This document shows, piece after piece, positions 17,627 through 26,575 of a stretch of 42,185 nt of DNA (positions are counted from its first letter, which is position 1; each line of letters starts with the position of its first letter). Both the position numbers and the translations under genes were made by a program. The DNA is from Neptuniibacter sp. (lineage in GTDB: Bacteria > Pseudomonadota > Gammaproteobacteria > Pseudomonadales > Balneatricaceae). The stretch lies in the NCBI RefSeq assembly GCF_024231755.1, contig NZ_JAAEQH010000109.1, positions 1 through 42,185 on the forward strand. Reading direction: 5' to 3'. The notes under the pieces are model-generated. The model searched no databases and was not told where the DNA came from. It worked only from the letters and a program-made list of their open reading frames with translations.

Positions 17627-17635
17627 GGAAACTTC

Positions 17636-18064
17636 ATGATTAAGAAATTTATCTGGGGCATCTTATTCGCAATTGCGGCGGTAATTTTTGTTGCCTGGTT
17701 GACACAGGATCAGTGGTTACCACAGTGGAATCAGGATCTGGCAGAAGAGTCGGTGGAGTATCGCGAACGGGGTCTAAGCCTCGGGGAAAGAGCTAATCAG
17801 CAAGCCTGCCTGGATGAAGCGTTGACTAGTTTTAACACTTGTTCCGGTTTTGCCTGCACCATTAAACACGGCAAGTTCCTTAAAGCCTGTTTGGAAGTTG
17901 CATCCCCGGCAGAGGGATTCTGTGATGAGGTTCCTGAGTTTAATGAAGAGCCTACAGAAGATGATAAAAGCTGGGCGAGACACTACTGCTGGGATCGGGA
18001 TATTCGTGGTGAAGGTTGCCGTTTGTTGATGCGACAGCAGCAGCTGTTCTGTTCGCAACAGTAA
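17636..18064 (+). CDS. Membrane-anchored Cys-rich protein, unknown
   Basis: A 142-residue protein with an N-terminal hydrophobic segment (about residues 4-22) that reads as a membrane anchor or uncleaved signal. The rest, likely periplasmic, contains nine cysteines (for example NTCSGFACTIKHGKFLKACL and HYCWDRDIRGEGC), consistent with several disulphides. AAGGAAAC before ATG 17636 supports the start. It closes the yjaG operon and is followed by a strong terminator. No family recognised. Confidence 0.65.
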   Translation: MIKKFIWGILFAIAAVIFVAWLTQDQWLPQWNQDLAEESVEYRERGLSLGERANQQACLDEALTSFNTCSGFACTIKHGKFLKACLEVASPAEGFCDEVPEFNEEPTEDDKSWARHYCWDRDIRGEGCRLLMRQQQLFCSQQ

Positions 18065-18084
18065 TACACTCACTGTTTTGTTGA

Positions 18085-18117
18085 AGGGGAATAGGTTTCG
18101 ACCTGTTCCCCTTTTTA
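18085..18117 (+). terminator. Terminator of the yjaG operon
   Basis: A 12-bp stem, AGGGGAATAGGT (18085-18096) with ACCTGTTCCCCT (18101-18112), closed by a TTCG tetraloop and followed by TTTTT. The only non-Watson-Crick pair is U-G on the plus strand. Confidence 0.93.
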
Positions 18118-18376
18118 TTTCCGACTTTAACAGTAGTTTAATACGTTTGTTTTATTGTTCGCTGCTTTTTAAACTTGTTTAATAGGTTAATAATTAGGCA
18201 AGCTCTAAGAAAACAAAAATAATAACTTGAGATTGGAGTCTGGTTCGCTGCCCTGACAGGGGGATGGGGTGCATCCGGACAGTCGTTATGTCAAAAAGAA
18301 CATCCCGTTATCCTACAGTTTTTGCAGATCAGCCCTGCACTGATGTTGTTTGCATTACTCCTGCATTGGAGGTTTT
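18118..18376 (+). promoter_or_regulatory. Leader region of the chemosensory operon
   Basis: 259 bp without a gene. Within 18238-18280, GTCTGG can pair with CCGGAC and enclose the hairpin CCCTGACAGGG (18251-18261). A competing hairpin GGATG (18262-18266)/CATCC (18272-18276) uses two of the same bases. Several GGA-containing motifs, including the ribosome site, would suit CsrA/RsmA control by inference. No known riboswitch consensus was recognised. Confidence 0.4.
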
Positions 18377-19168
18377 ATGCAGATAGGCTCAGTTGGTTTT
18401 CCTGAAGATCAGCAAGTAAAGCTGGAAAAAATCTTCAAGCTTTCAAAACAAAATCGCTATTCACTTGTTGATCTGGATTGCAGTGAGCTGCCAGATCTAT
18501 TGTTAGTTTTCGGTTTTGATCTATCGGCCCATCAAGAATTGGCTGAATTACCGGAAAGTTATCATTCCCGCATTATTCTGGTTGGACGTGGTAAACCAGA
18601 AAACAAACGCTATGCCCATCTTGGTTATCCGTTAGTTTCCTCCCGCGTTTTGCGTGCTCTGGATGGCATGACAAACAAGAACGAAGAGGATGAAGCGGTC
18701 GAGCCGGATGAGGATAACCGCTTCGCCAAATACCAAGACGTTGAAGTTACGGCTCAGCCTGAGCATGCACGCAGTAGTTACCAGATTCTGGTCGTGGATG
18801 ATAACGAAGTCATGCAGCAGGCGCTTAACAATGAGTTGTTACAGTTGACTGTCCCTGTGATCGTGCATTTTGCGGGTACCGGTGAAGAAGCGCTGCAGCA
18901 GGTAGCGCAACAGAGATACGATTTTATCTTTCTGGATGTGGTCATGCCGGGTATTGATGGGTTCGAAACCTGTACCGAGATGCGTAAACGTCCGGAATTA
19001 AAGAAAACCCCCATTATTATGTTGACCTCCAAAACCTCGCCTATGGATGAGGTAAAGGGGATCATGTCTGGTTGTTCCACTTATCTGACCAAGCCGATAG
19101 AGCATGAAGAGTTTCAGAAGGTAATCAACCGGGTATCAAACTGGGTAGATGAATTTCAGAAAGCCTGA
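18377..19168 (+). CDS. PilG-position response regulator with extra N-terminal domain
   Basis: First gene of the Pil-Chp-like operon, 263 aa. Residues about 135-258 are a receiver domain: VVDDNEVMQQAL, phospho-acceptor Asp187 in FLDVVMPGIDGFETC, conserved Thr in IIMLTSK and Lys in YLTKPIE. Residues 1-105 are a separate alpha/beta domain (VGFPEDQQ, LPDLLLVFGFDL, RIILVGRGKPENK, YPLVSSRVLRALDGM) that looks like a degenerate receiver fold; an acidic linker joins them. P. aeruginosa PilG is only about 135 aa and lacks this part. ATG 18377 has GGAGG 5 bases upstream; the longer frame from TTG 18350 is rejected. It is expected to take phosphate from the ChpA-type kinase. Confidence 0.8.
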   Translation: MQIGSVGFPEDQQVKLEKIFKLSKQNRYSLVDLDCSELPDLLLVFGFDLSAHQELAELPESYHSRIILVGRGKPENKRYAHLGYPLVSSRVLRALDGMTNKNEEDEAVEPDEDNRFAKYQDVEVTAQPEHARSSYQILVVDDNEVMQQALNNELLQLTVPVIVHFAGTGEEALQQVAQQRYDFIFLDVVMPGIDGFETCTEMRKRPELKKTPIIMLTSKTSPMDEVKGIMSGCSTYLTKPIEHEEFQKVINRVSNWVDEFQKA

Positions 19169-19187
19169 ATTATGAGCGGAGTTTTAG

Positions 19188-19547
19188 GTGAAGAAGATTT
19201 TAGTAGTTGAGGATGATCCGGTACAGCAGCAACATATTTGTACGGTACTGTCAGATACAGGTGCTCAGGTGATTGTTGCCGGTAACGGTAAACAGGGATT
19301 GGAAAAGGCGAAAGCGGAAAAACCGGATCTAATCTTTATGGATATTGTTATGCCTGAGATGGATGGTTTTTCTGCCTGCCGTCAGATTACAAGTGATGCA
19401 GAAACCAAAGATATTCCGGTGGTGATAGTGTCGAGTAAGAACGAAGAAGCAGATAAGGTCTGGGCACAACTACAGGGTGCGGTTGCAGTAGTGGGTAAAC
19501 CTTTTACCCAGGATGATCTAATGGCGCAGATCAACAGCCTGACTTGA
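19188..19547 (+). CDS. pilH: PilH-like single-domain response regulator
   Basis: A 119-residue receiver domain. Asp pair in VVEDDP, Asp52 in FMDIVMPEMDGFSAC, VVIVSSK and the C-terminal GKPFTQDDL lysine are present. The segment SDAETKDIPVVIVSSKNEEADKVWAQLQGA closely follows the P. aeruginosa PilH pattern. The start is GTG 19188 with GGAG six bases upstream; an ATG at 19173 is out of frame. In Pil-Chp systems PilH competes with PilG for phosphate from the kinase. The preceding gene ends 19 bp upstream. Confidence 0.82.
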   Translation: MKKILVVEDDPVQQQHICTVLSDTGAQVIVAGNGKQGLEKAKAEKPDLIFMDIVMPEMDGFSACRQITSDAETKDIPVVIVSSKNEEADKVWAQLQGAVAVVGKPFTQDDLMAQINSLT

Positions 19548-19570
19548 GGTCAAACCTCTGAGAAAAAATT

Positions 19571-20056
19571 ATGGACTCACAACTGACCGGTATAGCATCT
19601 GAAGTAAGCACTACCTTCCATCAGATTCGGCATGGCTTCAAAGTAGGCATGTACGCTTTGCTTATGCTGGAGCAGGCCCGTGCTGAAGTTGTTAAGTCGC
19701 CTTCAATCTGTCGAATGCCTTCCACTCCGGAATGGTTCAGTGGGTTCGTTAATCACCGGGGTGAGACAATTCCGGTATTTGATTTAAGCATCTATTTTCA
19801 GCTTGACCGGGATACCGAAGAGAAAAAAGAGTGGTTGTTGCTGATAGATGAACACCCGCAAGCAGCAGGCATTTTACTTTCGCAGCCGCCGCAAAGTCTG
19901 ACTGACCCAGTTTTAGCAGATCCAGAAAAGAGTGAACAGGAAGCACTGCCAACCAGCTTAAAGCATGCCGTTGATAAGGTGTACCAGTCTCGTAATCAAC
20001 AGTGGTTGGAATTAGATCACCGCCGCTTTTTCATGTCATTGAAAACAGAATTTTAA
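19571..20056 (+). CDS. pilI: PilI-like CheW coupling protein
   Basis: A 161-residue CheW-domain protein: VGMYALLMLEQARAEV, then STPEWFSGFVNHRGETIPVFDLS, the typical CheW core, then LLLIDEHPQAAGILLSQPPQSL. It would couple the PilJ-type receptor to the ChpA-type kinase at the membrane. Its place between pilH and the receptor gene matches pilGHIJ order. The ribosome site before ATG 19571 is weak. Confidence 0.82.
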   Translation: MDSQLTGIASEVSTTFHQIRHGFKVGMYALLMLEQARAEVVKSPSICRMPSTPEWFSGFVNHRGETIPVFDLSIYFQLDRDTEEKKEWLLLIDEHPQAAGILLSQPPQSLTDPVLADPEKSEQEALPTSLKHAVDKVYQSRNQQWLELDHRRFFMSLKTEF

Positions 20057-20071
20057 AGTAGGAGTAGAGTA

Positions 20072-21850
20072 ATGCAGTCGTTTTGGGAGTTTAGAAACGT
20101 CCGGATACCGATCAAATTTGCGATCGCCTTGTTGCTGCTCTGTGCAGGTCTGATTTTCATGGGAACCTCGTACTACCAGACCATTGTACTTGAGGAACAG
20201 GCGCAGCAGCGTTCGCAAAGCTTGCATGAGTTTGTACGTCTGGTGGGTGATACAGATAACAACATTGCCAAAGCCCAGTATCGCGAGAAAAGCTACCAAC
20301 TAACCTCAGATCTACAGCACTTGGCAGCGTTCAATCAGCATATTCAGCAGATTGATAATAACGTTGTTCAGCTGAAAACTTTGCTACGTAGTGAACAGGA
20401 TAAAGCGTTGGTAGCGGAATTGGCTGAGCTTTTGGCGGACTACAGGGATACCTTCTCCAGTGCTTTTCAGGAAAGCACTATGGCTTTTTCCAAGCTTCCG
20501 GATATTGTGACTGCAATTGAACCAAAGCTTGAAGAACTTCAGGCGCTTGCGGGTGTATACAAGGAGCTGGATACCCAAGCACGAGACGTCGATGTCCGCG
20601 AGATGGTCACTTTCTTCTTCATCTCAATGGGTTTGATGACTGCCGCACTTGCGGTCGCTCTCTCCATCGTAAAATACGGAGTACTTGACCCGCTGAACCA
20701 AATTCAGGGCACAATCACCAAAGTACGTGAAGGGGATGTTGAAGCACGAAGTGAACTGGATAGTCAGGATGAATTGGGGCAGCTTTCCAATGTCTTGGAC
20801 ACAATGCTGGAGGAGAAAGAACAGGCTTTGCAGGAAAAGGATGCCGAGAACAAACGCTTGAACGGTTCGATCATCTCCCTGATCCAAAACGTATTCCAGA
20901 TATCCCAGAAAGACCTGACTGTTCGTGTACCGGTCGCAGAAGACGTAACGGGTGCGATCTCCGATTCTATTAACCAGTTGGTTGAATCGATCGAGGTGGT
21001 ACTGCGTGAGGTAAATGATGTATCACACCGGGTAAACAGTGCGTCAGTGCAGGTAAAATCACAGTCTGCAATGGTACTTAGCCACGCAGAACGAGAGCAG
21101 GAAGAGATCAGTCAAACACTTGAAGGTCTGGACTCGGCGATCCGTACAATGGAATTGATCTCAAAACTGGCAGCTCTTTCCAACACGGCTTCGCAAAAGG
21201 CAATGAAAACATCTGAGACAGCGATGGATTCGGTATCTCAGACTATCGACAGTATTAACAAAATCCGCCAGACCATCCACGAAGCGGAAAAACGTATTAA
21301 GCGTCTGGGCGAACGTTCTCAGGAGATCGGTGGTATCGTAAACCTGATCAACAACATCTCGGAGCGTACCCACGTACTTTCACTGAATGCGAGTATGCAC
21401 GCGGCCTCAGCCGGTGAAGCAGGCCGTGGTCTGATGGTGGTAGTAGATGAGGTACAGCGTCTGGCGGAGAACTCCCGTGAAGCGACCTCTGAAATCGAAT
21501 CTCTGGTAAACAATATTCAGCTCGAGACTGCGGATACCATCAACGTAATCAACAACGTAATCACCGATGTAGTAGAAGGTACGCGACTAGCCGAAGAGGC
21601 GGGTGAGCGTATGGGTGAGACGCGTTCGACAACACAGACCCTTGTAGAGTCGGTTGTTCGTATCGCACAAAGCTCGGTTAAACAGGCGAAAGTTGCGGAA
21701 GAACTGCGAGTACGTGCAAGTAGTATCGATGAAACAACCCAGGCGACCAACTCAGAGATGAAGCAACAGGCACAACTGTCAGATGAGTTGGTAAATGCCG
21801 CAGATGAACTGCAGCGTTCGGTCAGCGTCTTTAAGCTGGCGGCATCCTGA
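20072..21850 (+). CDS. pilJ: PilJ-like methyl-accepting chemotaxis receptor
   Basis: A 592-residue inner-membrane receptor. TM1 is about residues 9-31, a periplasmic helical sensor follows, and TM2 is about 178-203, then HAMP (starting DPLNQIQGTITKVREGDVEARSELDSQ minus its last part) and the cytoplasmic coiled coil. The hairpin tip reads ERTHVLSLNASMHAASAGEAGRG, then VVVDEVQRLAENSREATSEIE. The DEVQRLAE-S-EAT-IE pattern and the C-terminal SVFKLAAS end are PilJ-like. No CheR-docking pentapeptide is present. AGGAG before ATG 20072 supports the start. P. aeruginosa PilJ is larger (682 aa), so the sensor is shorter here. Confidence 0.85.
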   Translation: MQSFWEFRNVRIPIKFAIALLLLCAGLIFMGTSYYQTIVLEEQAQQRSQSLHEFVRLVGDTDNNIAKAQYREKSYQLTSDLQHLAAFNQHIQQIDNNVVQLKTLLRSEQDKALVAELAELLADYRDTFSSAFQESTMAFSKLPDIVTAIEPKLEELQALAGVYKELDTQARDVDVREMVTFFFISMGLMTAALAVALSIVKYGVLDPLNQIQGTITKVREGDVEARSELDSQDELGQLSNVLDTMLEEKEQALQEKDAENKRLNGSIISLIQNVFQISQKDLTVRVPVAEDVTGAISDSINQLVESIEVVLREVNDVSHRVNSASVQVKSQSAMVLSHAEREQEEISQTLEGLDSAIRTMELISKLAALSNTASQKAMKTSETAMDSVSQTIDSINKIRQTIHEAEKRIKRLGERSQEIGGIVNLINNISERTHVLSLNASMHAASAGEAGRGLMVVVDEVQRLAENSREATSEIESLVNNIQLETADTINVINNVITDVVEGTRLAEEAGERMGETRSTTQTLVESVVRIAQSSVKQAKVAEELRVRASSIDETTQATNSEMKQQAQLSDELVNAADELQRSVSVFKLAAS

Positions 21851-21870
21851 GTCTGAGTAGGATAAACACG

Positions 21871-24800
21871 ATGTTTGATCCGAAGATGGCAATTGAGTGG
21901 CTGATTGCAAAGCAGCGCCTTTGTCATAAAGTGGGAACGCCGGTTACTGAACTTGTTGGTGAGCTTTATCAGCAGGTTGATCAATTCAGTGAGGCAGATC
22001 TGTCAGGTATCTCTGACTTCCTCGCCCTATATGCGGAGCAGCTGGAGCAGCTGGATGAGGTACAGCAGACTCAGGTGAAACCTGTGCTGGAGCGGGTGGA
22101 TTACCTGCTTGAACAGATCTTTAGTGCTTCCCCTAAGCAGGTAAGTACGGAGTTAATCACCTGCTTGCAGAATAGCAATTGGCCTGAACCTCTACCTGAA
22201 GAGGACAGTGAGTTCCTGCTTGAATTGCTAAGTGCGGATTGCGCCGCATTATGTCAGGCAGAAGAGCCGACTGATCTGCAGCTTCCGTCAGTGGAAGAAT
22301 GCTCTAAGGCTGAAGAAAACGAAGATGATTTTCATGCTCCCACCCCTTGCGCCGAAATCAAAGTTGTATTGGCAGACTTACCTGATCAGCTTGAGCAACT
22401 GGATACCGTTAGCGAAGAACTCTATGAGTTGGTAGATCGCTGCTCTGAAGAGGATTTCAGCGGAGTTTCTGATCTGTTGGCATTGTACGCAGAGCTAATC
22501 GGTCAGGTTGAAGATGAAACACTGCATCCCCTTTTATTGGAGTTGAATACAGAGCTATTGATCCTTTTGTCAGGTGATGAGGAAACTAATTCCCTTGCTA
22601 ACCTGTTCCTAAAGATGGCGGATAGCCAGTGGCCTGATCCTGTACCTGATGAGGATCTGAGTTTCCTTGAAGAGATTCTATTGCAGGATCTGCAGCGTTT
22701 AAGTGGTGATGAACCAACTGCTGCGAATGAGAGCGGGTCTGCACTGAGTGAGGCGCTTCCAAAGCCTCCTGCATTTTGTGAAATCGACTTTTCACTGCTG
22801 GAGCAGGAAGGCCCGGAAGTTGCCCCGGATGTTGTGGCAATGCTCTCCCAGAGCATCGCTGCACTGCAGGAGCAATGGCAGCAGCAAGGTTCTGATCTCC
22901 AAATCGACCTCGAAGTAACCCAAGAAACTCTTGCCTCTGTGATTCGGGCCCTTGGAACCCTGCATCTACTCGGTGCAAAGGTGCTCAGTGAAGGTTTGCT
23001 GCATAATTTCCGTTATCTGCATGGGAACCAGTTACCACTGAGTGAAGAAATTATTCTCTCGGTCCAGTCCTGCTTTGCTGCCATGCAGGAGTACTTTGTT
23101 GATATCAGTATCTATGAGCGCCAACAGGCACTGCTGGATCAGTTTATTGATGCGCAACTGCCTTCTACTCCAAATACGGAAGAAGCCTCATTCATCATGG
23201 GCTTACTCGCCCTTGCGTCTTTGCAGGCTAGCGAAGATATTGAGCAACTCCAGGCTAAGCCAGAAGACGTAGAGCTGGGTGAATCGGAAGAGGTAGATCC
23301 GCAACTGCTGGATATGTTGCATACCGAGCTACCTCAGCTTGCGGATGAGTTTCAGGACAATCTGCAACGCCTGCTAGAACAGGGTGATCAGAATGGATTG
23401 CGTGGCTCGCAACGTGCCGTGCATACCCTGAAAGGTTTGGCAAATATGGCGGGTATACGAGGGTTAGCCAACCTGGCTCATAACCTGGAGGATCTACTCG
23501 ACTTCTTGGCGGACCATAGTCTGCTACCTTCTGCTGGTTTGAGCAGAGATCTCCAGGTGGCATCCGACTGCTTGGCGGCAATGAGTGATAGTGTTACCGA
23601 TGGCACCCCATCGCCGGATAATGCTCTGCCAGTCCTGCAACAGATTATGGATTGGGATTATCGGCTGAAAACCGAAGGTGCTGCGGCGTTAGAGCAGGAT
23701 GAGGCGGAATCTGAAACCTCCGTGCAAGTTTCAGGTGTTGAAGATGCTCAGGCTGAGTTACCAGAGGTCACGACTGCCAAACCGGAAAATCCGGTTTTCC
23801 GTGTCCCGCGCCCTGTGCTAGACAACCTTTTCCGCTTGGTGGGTGAGTCCAGTACGCTGAACACTCAGCTGGATGAAGAGATCGGTCAACTGCGTAGCTT
23901 TACCCGTACAAATCGTGATCGTCACCGTATTCTGCAACGTACTCTGTTTGAGATGGAGCAACAGTTTAGTGAGCAGATGACCTTGCAGCCCAAACTGGAT
24001 GAAAACTCCGATGAGTTTGATCCACTGGAGATGGATCGCTACAACGAATTGCATACCACCATCTCTCGTGTACAGGAGGCAGTGGCCGATGTACGTGAAG
24101 TTCAGCAGGAGATGGAGGGGCATATACAGAGCCTCAACACTCTGCATATTGCGCAATCGGGTCTACAGAAAGAAACACTGGAAAACGTACTCAGTACTCG
24201 TCTAGTACCGGTGAAGAGTATCACCACCCGACTGCAGAGGATCTTACGTCAGGCGTGCCGTGCAACAGGCAAACAAGCAGAGTTGGTCATCGAGGGTGAA
24301 GAGACCCAGGTAGACAGCCAAATCCTTAACCAGCTAGCAGATCCGCTGTTGCACATAATCCGTAATGCGGTAGATCATGGTTTGGAGTCGATGGCACTGC
24401 GCCAACAAAGGGGTAAGCCCGAGCAAGGTACTATTAAACTGAGCTTTTCAACGCTGAGTGATCAGATCCGGGTAACCTGTGAAGATGATGGTGACGGCAT
24501 TAACACTCAGCGCGTTCAAGCGGTTGCGGAAGAGAAAAAGTTGATCGAGCCGGGTCTGGAACTGAGTGAAGATGAGGTTCAGCGCTTGATTCTGATACCT
24601 GGCTTCTCCACGCGTAGTGAAGTCAATCAGCTGTCCGGTCGTGGTATTGGTATGGATGTGGTGTATCAGCAGATCTTACGTCTGCAGGGCACACTGGATA
24701 TCCGTTCCGAGACGCGTAAGGGCACCAGCTTCCAGCTTTCCATGCCTTCAAGTTCGTTGATGGTGCGCACTCTACTTGTACGTTGTGGCCGTCAAATCTT

Positions 24801-25596
24801 TGCACTCGCCGGTCACGGTATTGAGCAGAGCTTGATCTCGCTGGATGGTCGCTTAGAGGAGCAAAATGATCAGCTGACCTTCAGTCACGATGGTGAGACT
24901 TATCCTGCCTATATGTTGGAAAGTCTATTAGCCGAGAGGGCTTTTGACTATCAGGAAGCGGGAGCCGTATATCCAGTATTGATCGTGAATATGGCACAGG
25001 GTGAAAGGGTGGCGGTATTGGTGAAAGAGGTTATTGCTCACCGTGAGCTTGCATTCAAGCAAACGGGTGACTATATCCCAGACTTGCCTGGTATTCCCGG
25101 CCTGACCATTCTGGCCAACGGTGAGGCAGCGCCCATTGTGGATCTGCCTGCCCGTATCCGTTACCAGCGTTCTGCTCTGGTGGATCACAGCTTCCTGCCC
25201 GCCCCAGAAGAACTATTTGAGTTACCGCGTTTGCTGGTGGTTGATGACTCATTGAGTGCGCGTAAGTCTCTAGCGAGCCTACTGCAGGATACCGGATATG
25301 AGGTGACCACGGCGATTGATGGCCTGGATGCATTGAATCAGATCCGTAAGAAACAACCTGATCTTATTCTCACCGATATGGAGATGCCGCGAATGGGTGG
25401 GGTAGAGCTTTCTAACGTGGTACGTAACCGTGACGAGACAGCCCATATTCCAATCATGATGATTACATCACGCTCTACGGATAAGCACCGTGAGGAGGCT
25501 AATGAAGCGGGTGTGAGTGCCTATGTCACTAAACCGTGGACGGAAAACCAGTTGTTGGATCAGGTGGATAATCTGCTTGCGGAAGCTTGTGTATAA
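21871..25596 (+). CDS. chpA: ChpA-like hybrid chemosensory histidine kinase
   Basis: A 1241-residue CheA-type hybrid. Residues about 30-140 and 170-280 are two copies of one unit (ELYQQVDQFSEADLSGISDFLALYAE against ELYELVDRCSEEDFSGVSDLLALYAE; NWPEPLPEEDSEFL against QWPDPVPDEDLSFL). An Hpt domain follows with His518 in AVHTLKGLANMAG. The kinase core has RNAVDHGLES, DDGDGI and GRGIGMDVV, then a CheW-like domain, then a receiver with Asp1169 (LILTDMEMPRMGG) and Lys in VTKPW. P. aeruginosa ChpA is about twice as long with multiple Hpt/Xpt domains; only one intact Hpt His is seen here. AGGA upstream of ATG 21871 fits. No pilK or chpB follows. Confidence 0.88.
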   Translation: MFDPKMAIEWLIAKQRLCHKVGTPVTELVGELYQQVDQFSEADLSGISDFLALYAEQLEQLDEVQQTQVKPVLERVDYLLEQIFSASPKQVSTELITCLQNSNWPEPLPEEDSEFLLELLSADCAALCQAEEPTDLQLPSVEECSKAEENEDDFHAPTPCAEIKVVLADLPDQLEQLDTVSEELYELVDRCSEEDFSGVSDLLALYAELIGQVEDETLHPLLLELNTELLILLSGDEETNSLANLFLKMADSQWPDPVPDEDLSFLEEILLQDLQRLSGDEPTAANESGSALSEALPKPPAFCEIDFSLLEQEGPEVAPDVVAMLSQSIAALQEQWQQQGSDLQIDLEVTQETLASVIRALGTLHLLGAKVLSEGLLHNFRYLHGNQLPLSEEIILSVQSCFAAMQEYFVDISIYERQQALLDQFIDAQLPSTPNTEEASFIMGLLALASLQASEDIEQLQAKPEDVELGESEEVDPQLLDMLHTELPQLADEFQDNLQRLLEQGDQNGLRGSQRAVHTLKGLANMAGIRGLANLAHNLEDLLDFLADHSLLPSAGLSRDLQVASDCLAAMSDSVTDGTPSPDNALPVLQQIMDWDYRLKTEGAAALEQDEAESETSVQVSGVEDAQAELPEVTTAKPENPVFRVPRPVLDNLFRLVGESSTLNTQLDEEIGQLRSFTRTNRDRHRILQRTLFEMEQQFSEQMTLQPKLDENSDEFDPLEMDRYNELHTTISRVQEAVADVREVQQEMEGHIQSLNTLHIAQSGLQKETLENVLSTRLVPVKSITTRLQRILRQACRATGKQAELVIEGEETQVDSQILNQLADPLLHIIRNAVDHGLESMALRQQRGKPEQGTIKLSFSTLSDQIRVTCEDDGDGINTQRVQAVAEEKKLIEPGLELSEDEVQRLILIPGFSTRSEVNQLSGRGIGMDVVYQQILRLQGTLDIRSETRKGTSFQLSMPSSSLMVRTLLVRCGRQIFALAGHGIEQSLISLDGRLEEQNDQLTFSHDGETYPAYMLESLLAERAFDYQEAGAVYPVLIVNMAQGERVAVLVKEVIAHRELAFKQTGDYIPDLPGIPGLTILANGEAAPIVDLPARIRYQRSALVDHSFLPAPEELFELPRLLVVDDSLSARKSLASLLQDTGYEVTTAIDGLDALNQIRKKQPDLILTDMEMPRMGGVELSNVVRNRDETAHIPIMMITSRSTDKHREEANEAGVSAYVTKPWTENQLLDQVDNLLAEACV

Positions 25597-25606
25597 ATCG
25601 TGATAA

Positions 25607-25628
25607 GGGACAGACTTAAGTCTGTCCC
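25607..25628. repeat. Perfect 22-bp palindrome (REP-like)
   Basis: Two 11-bp arms, GGGACAGACTT and AAGTCTGTCCC, abut without a spacer. It lies between the convergent kinase and oxidoreductase genes, with no T-run. A related palindrome occurs at 31557-31580, which suggests a dispersed repeat family rather than a plain terminator. Confidence 0.7.
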
Positions 25629-25636
25629 CACAATGC

Positions 25637-26575
25637 TCAGATAGTTAGCACCAACTTACCCTTAACCTTCCCAGTTCTGCTAGCATCAAACGCTTCACCA
25701 ATATTCTCCAGTGGGAATGTCTGGGCAAGCTGCAACTGCAGTTTACGGTCTGCTGCTAGACCTGCCAAACGATCAAGCTGTTCCGCATTTGGTTCAACAC
25801 GGATAGGTTCAACGTTAACCTTCATCTGCTTACCTGCCGCGATGACCTCGTCTTTAGTCACTGAAGGTAAGGTCACCAGCGTTCCGCCCGGTTTTACACA
25901 GCGGAGGGCATCGATGCCTACCTCGCCGCCAACGCCATCAATAACCAAGTCAACATTATCAACATGGTCGGTAATGTTTTCAGTTCTGTAATCGATAACC
26001 TGATCTGCCCCGAGCTCACGAAGAAACTCATGATTTTCTGATGAAGCGGTTGCAACGACACGTGCACCCATCCATTTAGCCAATTGAACAGCCAAATGAC
26101 CAACACCGCCCGCTGCTGCCAGAATAACCACCTTCTGTGATGCTTGTAACTGGCCCTTATCAAACAGTGCCTGCCACGCGGTCAGACCGGCTAATCCTAA
26201 TCCGCCAGCGGCTTCTACGGGCAAATCGTGCGGACGTAAGCTGATCTGATCCGCAGGAACCGCAACATATTCGGCAAAACATCCTGCGCGTTCCGGAAAA
26301 TTGATAAAGCCGAATACTTCGTCACCCTCTTTAAAATCAGCCACATCATCTGCAACTTTGGCTACAGTGCCAGCAAACTCCCAGCCTGGGACAAAGGGTA
26401 GGTCGCCAATAAATGGGGCTGCACCACCGCCAGAGCAGGTTTTCCAGTCGATAGGGTTTACCCCGGCTGCTTTATTCTTGATCAGAACCTGGCCTGGATT
26501 CAGTTCCGGTTCGGGCAGTTCGGTATATGTTAGCGCTTCGTTGGAACCGAACTGACTGATTTGTATCGCTTTCAT
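25637..26575 (-). CDS. NAD(P)-dependent quinone oxidoreductase-like MDR protein
   Basis: A 312-residue medium-chain dehydrogenase/reductase of the zinc-free quinone oxidoreductase type. The N-terminal GroES-like part has PGQVLIKNKAAGVNPIDWKTCSG and FVPGWEFAGTV. The Rossmann part has ILAAAGGVGHLAVQLAKWMGARVVAT (nucleotide-binding GGVG), and VIDGVGGEVG follows. Catalytic zinc ligands of alcohol dehydrogenases are not seen. The electron acceptor and substrate cannot be told from sequence. TGGAG nine bases before ATG 26575 supports the start. It is transcribed alone. Confidence 0.87.
   Translation of the reverse strand: MKAIQISQFGSNEALTYTELPEPELNPGQVLIKNKAAGVNPIDWKTCSGGGAAPFIGDLPFVPGWEFAGTVAKVADDVADFKEGDEVFGFINFPERAGCFAEYVAVPADQISLRPHDLPVEAAGGLGLAGLTAWQALFDKGQLQASQKVVILAAAGGVGHLAVQLAKWMGARVVATASSENHEFLRELGADQVIDYRTENITDHVDNVDLVIDGVGGEVGIDALRCVKPGGTLVTLPSVTKDEVIAAGKQMKVNVEPIRVEPNAEQLDRLAGLAADRKLQLQLAQTFPLENIGEAFDASRTGKVKGKLVLTI

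Noticed and set aside
18238..18280. c-di-GMP riboswitch before the chemosensory operon
   Set aside because: The conserved GEMM-I core sequences and tetraloop/receptor are not visible; only generic hairpins remain.
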